From positions 1 through 64,000 of the forward strand of contig JAXHLP010000005.1 of the NCBI GenBank assembly GCA_034522155.1: a DNA stretch of 64,000 nucleotides. The letters run 5' to 3'. The notes below the pieces were generated by a model. The model did no database searches, was not told the origin of the DNA, and worked only from the letters and a program-made list of their open reading frames with translations. A program made the translations under genes and the position numbers. Position 1 is the first letter of the stretch; every line of letters begins with the position of its first letter. Below, one piece after another: positions 59,967 to 64,000 of this stretch. Origin of the DNA: Salinilacustrithrix sp034522155 (lineage in GTDB: Bacteria > Actinomycetota > Acidimicrobiia > Acidimicrobiales > Salinilacustritrichaceae).

Positions 59967-61178
59967 ATGGGGACACCGCACCGCTTCTGCGACGTCCGGA
60001 ACCTCACCGAGACCTTGGCCGAACCGCTTGGTCCCGAGGACCAGACGGTCCAGTCGATGGCCGACGTCAGCCCCACCAAATGGCACCGCGCCCATGTCAC
60101 GTGGTTCTTCGAGGAGTTCGTGCTCGGCCCCACCATCGAGAGCTACGGGGTCTTCCACCCGCAGTACTCGTACCTGTTCAACTCCTACTACGAGGCGGTC
60201 GGTCCCCGGCACCCGAGGGCGCGTCGGGGAGCGGTCTCACGACCGACCGTCGACGATGTGACCGCGTACCGGCGAGCGGTCGACGTCGCGATGATCGACA
60301 TGCTCGATGCTGGTGTCGACGACGAGGTCGCGGCGCTGGTCGAGCTCGGCCTGCACCACGAGCAGCAGCACCAGGAGCTTCTGCTCATGGACGCGAAGCA
60401 CGTCCTCTCCCAGAGCGTGCTCGACCCCGTGTACCGCAAGGGCGGCGCGCCGAACCCCCACGACGACCGCCCGGTCGGATGGATCGAGCACGACGGCGGC
60501 CTGGTCGAGATCGGCGCCGAGGAGCATGCGTTCGCCTACGACAACGAACTCCCCCGGCACCGGGTGCACCTCGAGCCCTTCGCGCTCGCCGACCGGCCCG
60601 TGACCTGCGGCGAATGGCTGGAGTTCATCGACGACGGTGGCTACGAGCGACCCGAGCTCTGGCTTTCCGACGGGTGGGCCGAGGTCTGCGCCGGCACGTT
60701 CGACGCGCCGATGTACTGGCGCGACGACGGTGACTGGTCCGTGTTCACCCTGCACGGACGGGTTCCACTCGACCCGCAGGAGCCGGTCTGCCACGTGAGC
60801 TACTACGAGGCCGACGCCTTCGCCCAGTGGGCGGGTGCCCGGTTGCCCACCGAGGCCGAGTGGGAAGTCGTCGCCAGCCAGTACACCGACGGACCGGACT
60901 TCGACACCGAACGGCTCCATCCCGTGGCCGCGGGGCCCGAACCCGAGTTCTTCGGCCGCGTCTGGGAGTGGACGTCGAGCTCGTACTCGCCCTACCCGGG
61001 CTTTCGCCCCGGGCCCGGCGCCATCGGGGAGTACAACGGCAAGTTCATGGTCGGCCAGCAGGTCCTGCGCGGCGGGTGCTGTGCCACGCCGCCCGGCCAC
61101 ATCCGATCGACCTACCGCAACTTCTTCCCGCCGCCGGCGCGCTGGGCCTTCTCCGGTCTGCGTCTGGCCCGCGACTGA
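59967..61178 (+). CDS. egtB: Ergothioneine sulfoxide synthase EgtB
   Basis: 403 residues. N-terminal DinB-like domain with iron-binding His in KWHRAHVTWFFEEFVLG and HHEQQHQELLLMDAKHVL; C-terminal FGE-sulfatase fold with GDEFPNHRV-like NELPRHRVHLEPFALADRPV, ARLPTEAEWEVVA, GRVWEWTSSSY and LRGGCCATPPGHIRSTYRN. It joins hercynine to a Cys thiol with O2. The ATG at 59967 has TACGGT 9 nt upstream; GTG 59961 is the alternative. Pairs with egtD downstream (29 bp). Confidence 0.92.
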   Translation: MGTPHRFCDVRNLTETLAEPLGPEDQTVQSMADVSPTKWHRAHVTWFFEEFVLGPTIESYGVFHPQYSYLFNSYYEAVGPRHPRARRGAVSRPTVDDVTAYRRAVDVAMIDMLDAGVDDEVAALVELGLHHEQQHQELLLMDAKHVLSQSVLDPVYRKGGAPNPHDDRPVGWIEHDGGLVEIGAEEHAFAYDNELPRHRVHLEPFALADRPVTCGEWLEFIDDGGYERPELWLSDGWAEVCAGTFDAPMYWRDDGDWSVFTLHGRVPLDPQEPVCHVSYYEADAFAQWAGARLPTEAEWEVVASQYTDGPDFDTERLHPVAAGPEPEFFGRVWEWTSSSYSPYPGFRPGPGAIGEYNGKFMVGQQVLRGGCCATPPGHIRSTYRNFFPPPARWAFSGLRLARD

Positions 61179-61207
61179 GACGTCCCACGACGGAGGACCG
61201 GACGGCC

Positions 61208-62191
61208 ATGAGCGACTCGACCGCAGAGCTCACCATCGAGGTGCACCTCACCGAGGAGGAGTGGTCCGACACCATCTCCACCGACTGCGTCGACGGGCTC
61301 ACCGACGACCCGAAACGGTTGTCGCCGGTCTGGTTCTACGACGAGTACGGCAGCCAACTCTTCGACGACATCACCCGACTCCCCGAGTACTACCCGACCC
61401 GGGCCGAGGCCTCGCTCCTCGTGGCCCATGCCCGCCAGATCGTCGAGCTGTCCAAGGCCGACTCGCTCGTCGAGCTCGGCTCCGGGACCTCCGACAAGAC
61501 CGTGCATCTCCTCGATGCGCTGGCGTCCGCCGGTCGGCTCGCGCGCTACGTCCCCTTCGACGTGTCGGGCGAGACGGTGCGCTCGGCCGCCGATCGCCTG
61601 ATGGCGCAGTACCCCGACTTGGTGATCCATGCCGTGGTCGGGGACTTCCACCGCCACCTCGGCGAGATCCCACGCGGGGGGCGCCGGCTGGTCGCGTTCC
61701 TCGGTGGCACGCTCGGCAACCTCGGCCCGGAGGAGCGGGGCCGGTTCCTCTTCGACCTCGACTGCGTCATGTCGAGCGACGATCGATTGCTGCTCGGCGT
61801 CGACCTGGTCAAGGATCCCACCACGCTGGTGCGTGCCTACGACGACCGCGCGGGGGTCACCGCGGCCTTCAACCGCAACGCACTCAGCCACATCAACGAT
61901 CGCTTCGGCGCCGACTTCGATCCCGACGCGTTCGAGCACGTCGCGCGCTGGAACGACGAGGAGGAATGGATCGAGATCCTCCTCCGGGCCACCGAGGCCC
62001 AGACCGTCGACCTCGGGCGGCTGGGCGCCGTCGTCCGGATCGGCAAGGGCGAGGAGATCCGCACCGAGATCAGCGCCAAGTTCACCCCCGAGCGCATCCA
62101 GTCCGAGCTGTGGGACAACGGCTTCGTGGTCGAGGAGACCTGGCGGGCCGACCCCGGGTTCCTCCTGGTACTCGCTCACCCGTACTGCTGA
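61208..62191 (+). CDS. egtD: Histidine N-alpha-methyltransferase EgtD
   Basis: 327 residues. FDDITRLPEYYPTRAEASLL, VELGSGTSDKTVHLLDAL (SAM-binding motif), VAFLGGTLGNLGPEERG, VDLVKDPTTLVRAYDDRAG and VARWNDEEEWIEILLRAT are all family hallmarks. It trimethylates histidine to hercynine, the EgtB substrate. egtA, egtC and egtE are not in the window, so the pathway is completed elsewhere or uses free cysteine. Confidence 0.93.
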   Translation: MSDSTAELTIEVHLTEEEWSDTISTDCVDGLTDDPKRLSPVWFYDEYGSQLFDDITRLPEYYPTRAEASLLVAHARQIVELSKADSLVELGSGTSDKTVHLLDALASAGRLARYVPFDVSGETVRSAADRLMAQYPDLVIHAVVGDFHRHLGEIPRGGRRLVAFLGGTLGNLGPEERGRFLFDLDCVMSSDDRLLLGVDLVKDPTTLVRAYDDRAGVTAAFNRNALSHINDRFGADFDPDAFEHVARWNDEEEWIEILLRATEAQTVDLGRLGAVVRIGKGEEIRTEISAKFTPERIQSELWDNGFVVEETWRADPGFLLVLAHPYC

Positions 62192-62194
62192 CCA

Positions 62195-62539
62195 CTACGA
62201 GGCGAGGTGTGCCCGGGCCTTCTTGATCGCCTTGTCGCGCTTCTTCTTCTTGGTCACGACGTTCAGCTTCGAGCCGTCCTTCGGGCGGGTGCCATGACGA
62301 GCGTGCTTCGCGACCTTCGGCGCATGCTTCGACTTGACGCCCTCGACCACCACCGGCTTCTCGCTGGCGGGGGCGAGGACGGCGACGGGGCCGTCGCAGA
62401 CGTCCAGACACTTGGTGCGGGCCACGTCGAGCCCCTCGAGCGCGTCGACGAGCGCCTTGAAGCGTGTGCGCTCGTCCTTGGCGCAGTCGTTGCCCGCACA
62501 GATCGCGACAGGCGGGGACTCAGGAGATGGCGTAGTCAC
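62195..62539 (-). CDS. Thioredoxin-like [2Fe-2S] protein with Lys-rich tail
   Basis: 114 residues. The N-terminal half matches the thioredoxin-like 2Fe-2S ferredoxin family: AICAGNDCAKDERTRFKAL, then RTKCLDVCDGPVAVLAP, giving four cysteines (C-x4-C ... C-x3-C). The C-terminal 45 residues are very Lys/Arg/His-rich (KSKHAPKVAKHARHGTRPKD, VVTKKKKRDKAIKKARAHL), which may bind RNA, DNA or an acidic partner. It overlaps the ferritin-like gene upstream by 20 bp, so the two are co-translated. Confidence 0.75.
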   Translation of the reverse strand: MTTPSPESPPVAICAGNDCAKDERTRFKALVDALEGLDVARTKCLDVCDGPVAVLAPASEKPVVVEGVKSKHAPKVAKHARHGTRPKDGSKLNVVTKKKKRDKAIKKARAHLAS

Positions 62540-62963
62540 GGAGCATCTTGTTGAGCTCGATGAGATGCCCTTCCTCCGCGCCGATCTGGGTGCGGGCGTA
62601 CTCTTCGAGGTAGATGGAGCGGTCGGCGGCCAGCTTCAGCAGGCGGCGGTACAGGTTGATCGCCCGCTGCTCGTGGGTGATCGATTCGCGCAGGATCGCA
62701 TCGACGGAGTGGTCGTGGGTCTCCTCGATGGGTGCGATGCCCTGGTCGGGGTGGCCGCCGAGGCCGGTGAGGATCTCGCCCGCCTGGGTCGCGTGCTGGA
62801 GGGACTCGGCCGCCTGGGTCTGCATGAAGTCGACCAGCGGGATCCGGTTCGGCCCGGTGATGACCAGTGAGTAGTGGGTGTAGCGGACGACGCCGGACAG
62901 CTCGGCCCGGAGGATCTCGTTGAGCACGGGGACGACGTCGTCGGTGGGGAGGATCGGTTCCAT
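62520..62963 (-). CDS. Bacterioferritin-like ferritin without the heme Met
   Basis: 147 residues, four-helix ferritin. Ferroxidase ligands: EILRAELSGVVRYTHY, AAESLQHATQAGEIL, ESITHEQRAINLYRRL, QIGAEEGHLIELNKML. The helix position that carries the heme-binding Met in Bfr reads Leu (ESLQHA), so heme may be absent. It stores iron, and is co-translated with the 2Fe-2S protein, a possible electron partner like Bfd. It is divergent from ahpC with two palindromes between, suggesting peroxide control. Confidence 0.85.
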   Translation of the reverse strand: MEPILPTDDVVPVLNEILRAELSGVVRYTHYSLVITGPNRIPLVDFMQTQAAESLQHATQAGEILTGLGGHPDQGIAPIEETHDHSVDAILRESITHEQRAINLYRRLLKLAADRSIYLEEYARTQIGAEEGHLIELNKMLRDYAIS

Positions 62964-63008
62964 CGCTGCTCACGGTAGTGGGGCGGGGTGTCTGGGCGAC
63001 TTGCGCGC

Positions 63009-63034
63009 AGTCTGATAGGAAAGCCTATCAGACT
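63009..63034. promoter_or_regulatory. OxyR-like palindrome between ferritin and ahpC
   Basis: AGTCTGATAGG-AAAG-CCTATCAGACT, a perfect 11-bp-arm palindrome. The core GATAG...CTATC resembles an OxyR half-site pair (with a 6-nt rather than 7-nt gap). It lies 45 bp upstream of the ferritin start and 100 bp before ahpC. Confidence 0.65.
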
Positions 63035-63081
63035 GGATGAACGTGACCAATGTCATGGTGTCGGTCCGTGGGAGCCGGATA

Positions 63082-63117
63082 ATCTGCAACGGCATATAAA
63101 CAACAAGCGTTGCAGAT
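63082..63117. promoter_or_regulatory. Second inverted repeat before ahpC
   Basis: ATCTGCAACG and its perfect complement CGTTGCAGAT separated by 16 AT-rich nt, ending 18 bp before the ahpC ATG. The spacer contains CATATAAAC, a possible -10. It may be an operator or a 5' UTR hairpin. Confidence 0.55.
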
Positions 63118-63135
63118 CATGAAAGGCAGCCGTCC

Positions 63136-63699
63136 ATGTCCGTCATCAGCACCGAGATCAAGCCCTTCCAGGCCACCGCCTTCCACGACGGCGAGTTCGT
63201 CGACGTGTCGAGCGACGACCTCGAGGGTCAGTGGTCGATCGTGTTCTTCTACCCGGCCGACTTCACCTTCGTGTGTCCCACCGAGCTCGGCGACCTCGCC
63301 GACCACTACGACGAGTTCAAGAAGCTCGGAGCCGAGGTGTACTCGGTCTCCACCGACACCCACTTCGTGCACAAGGCGTGGCACGCCACCTCGGAGACGA
63401 TCGGCAAGATCCCGTTCCCGATGATCGGCGATCCCACCGGCACGATCACCAACAACTTCGAGAACATGCGCCCGAACGAGGGCGTCGCCGATCGCGGCAC
63501 GTTCGTGATCGACCCCGACGGCATCATCCAGCTCGTCGAGATCACCCCCGAGGGTGTCGGCCGCAACGCCGCCGAGCTGCTCCGCAAGGTGCGCGCTGCG
63601 GTCTACGTGCGTGAGCACCCCAACGAGGTCTGCCCCGCCAAGTGGGAGGAGGGCGAGAAGACCCTGGCCCCGTCGCTGGACCTCGTCGGCAAGATCTAG
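63136..63699 (+). CDS. ahpC: Peroxiredoxin AhpC
   Basis: 187 residues, typical 2-Cys Prx. FYPADFTFVCPTELGDLADH has the peroxidatic Cys, and HPNEVCPAKWEEGEKTL the resolving Cys. It reduces H2O2 and organic peroxides, recycled by AhpF, whose gene follows. GAAAGG ribosome site. Two palindromes lie upstream. Confidence 0.95.
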   Translation: MSVISTEIKPFQATAFHDGEFVDVSSDDLEGQWSIVFFYPADFTFVCPTELGDLADHYDEFKKLGAEVYSVSTDTHFVHKAWHATSETIGKIPFPMIGDPTGTITNNFENMRPNEGVADRGTFVIDPDGIIQLVEITPEGVGRNAAELLRKVRAAVYVREHPNEVCPAKWEEGEKTLAPSLDLVGKI

Positions 63700-63783
63700 C
63701 CGTTCGTCGGCCCCTGGAGGGCCTCCTCACCTCTGCAGTGTTCGCCCGGGGCTCACACCTCGCCCCTCGACCCCCTTGGTTCC

Positions 63784-64000
63784 ATGCTCGACACATCCCT
63801 TGCTGAACAACTCGACGCCCACCTCGACAACGTGACCCACCCGGTCGAGCTGGTCGCGTCGCTCGATGATTCGGACAAGTCCGACGAGCTCCGCGACCTG
63901 CTCACCGAGATCGCCGGCATGTCCGAGCAGATCTCGGTCGACGTCGACGGCGATGCCGATCGACGGCCCTCGTTCGCCATCCGCCGGGCAGGCACCGATG
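63784..64000 (+). CDS. ahpF: AhpF, N-terminal part (cut by window end)
   Basis: The first 72 codons: MLDTSLAEQLDAHLDNVTHP, VELVASLDDSDKSDELRDLL and RRPSFAIRRAG. This matches the N-terminal glutaredoxin-like domain of the alkyl hydroperoxide reductase subunit F, which passes NADH electrons to AhpC. It begins 84 bp after ahpC, same strand. No clear ribosome site is seen. Confidence 0.85.
   Translation, partial: MLDTSLAEQLDAHLDNVTHPVELVASLDDSDKSDELRDLLTEIAGMSEQISVDVDGDADRRPSFAIRRAGTD

Noticed and set aside
59967..61178. EgtB as a formylglycine-generating enzyme for the sulfatase
   Set aside because: It has the DinB-like iron-binding His motifs and sits with egtD, so it is EgtB; only the C-terminal fold is shared with FGE.

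Overview
The window is high-GC DNA, densely coded on both strands. F420/flavin-dependent luciferase-like oxidoreductases, a deazaflavin (F420)-type nitroreductase, several SDR, crotonase and CoA enzymes, EgtB/EgtD, SelO and many apparently leaderless genes point to an actinobacterium. My best guess is an Acidimicrobiia (Ilumatobacter-like) lineage; this is inference from gene content, not a database match. There are no rRNA genes, CRISPR arrays, complete insertion sequences or convincing intact tRNA genes.

Region 1 (about 1-7.7 kb) is an accessory, partly decayed stretch. It has a group III truncated hemoglobin, remnants of a membrane-anchored NirK-type copper protein, a small membrane protein, a serine-less acyl-carrier-like protein co-translated with a Cys-containing ArsR/SufR-like regulator, a small His/Cys protein, a methyltransferase, a hemerythrin, an Acr3-like transporter, a SHOCT protein, an FtsX fragment and CopZ. 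Four copies of a near-identical palindrome (TCTAGT-N4-ACTAGA) lie in front of four of its transcription units. I read this as an undescribed regulon, probably for nitric oxide, oxygen or redox stress. Region 2 (7.9-11.2 kb) is a zur-znuCAB zinc uptake locus with a Zur-like box.

Region 3 (11.3-30 kb) carries a PAS-GGDEF-EAL protein, a DapB-like dehydrogenase divergent from an alkyl sulfatase, catabolic SDR, hydrolase, luciferase-like, AKR and Gfo/Idh genes, a LolCDE/MacB-like ABC exporter, and a stand-alone CoxL-type molybdenum hydroxylase subunit. Region 4 (30-31 kb) is a gene graveyard with a frameshifted gene and a TetR C-terminal remnant. It also holds the second copy of a 34-bp hairpin first seen at 17.76 kb.

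Region 5 (31-49.5 kb) has selO, SDR, aldehyde dehydrogenase and crotonase genes, udk, a DapB-like remnant, a siderophore-interacting protein, and a sulfur module (ETHE1-like lactamase-rhodanese, SulP, rhodanese) around one shared palindrome. It continues with an HLD-II haloalkane dehalogenase, a thioesterase, degV-plsY and several small proteins. Region 6 (49.5-64 kb) holds pncB-pncA, a TetR gene divergent from a sulfatase plus HLD-I dehalogenase operon with a perfect operator, a flippase-like protein with a degenerate kinase centre, a TSUP transporter, a dienelactone hydrolase, egtB-egtD, a thioredoxin-like ferredoxin with a ferritin, and ahpC with the start of ahpF.

Most genes fall into three themes: metal and redox homeostasis (zinc, copper, iron storage, ergothioneine, peroxiredoxin, CTAG-box regulon), degradation of organic, halogenated and sulfated compounds, and envelope lipid functions. 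A recurrent TAnnnT hexamer 6-9 nt before start codons suggests that many genes are leaderless; I used it to choose several starts.
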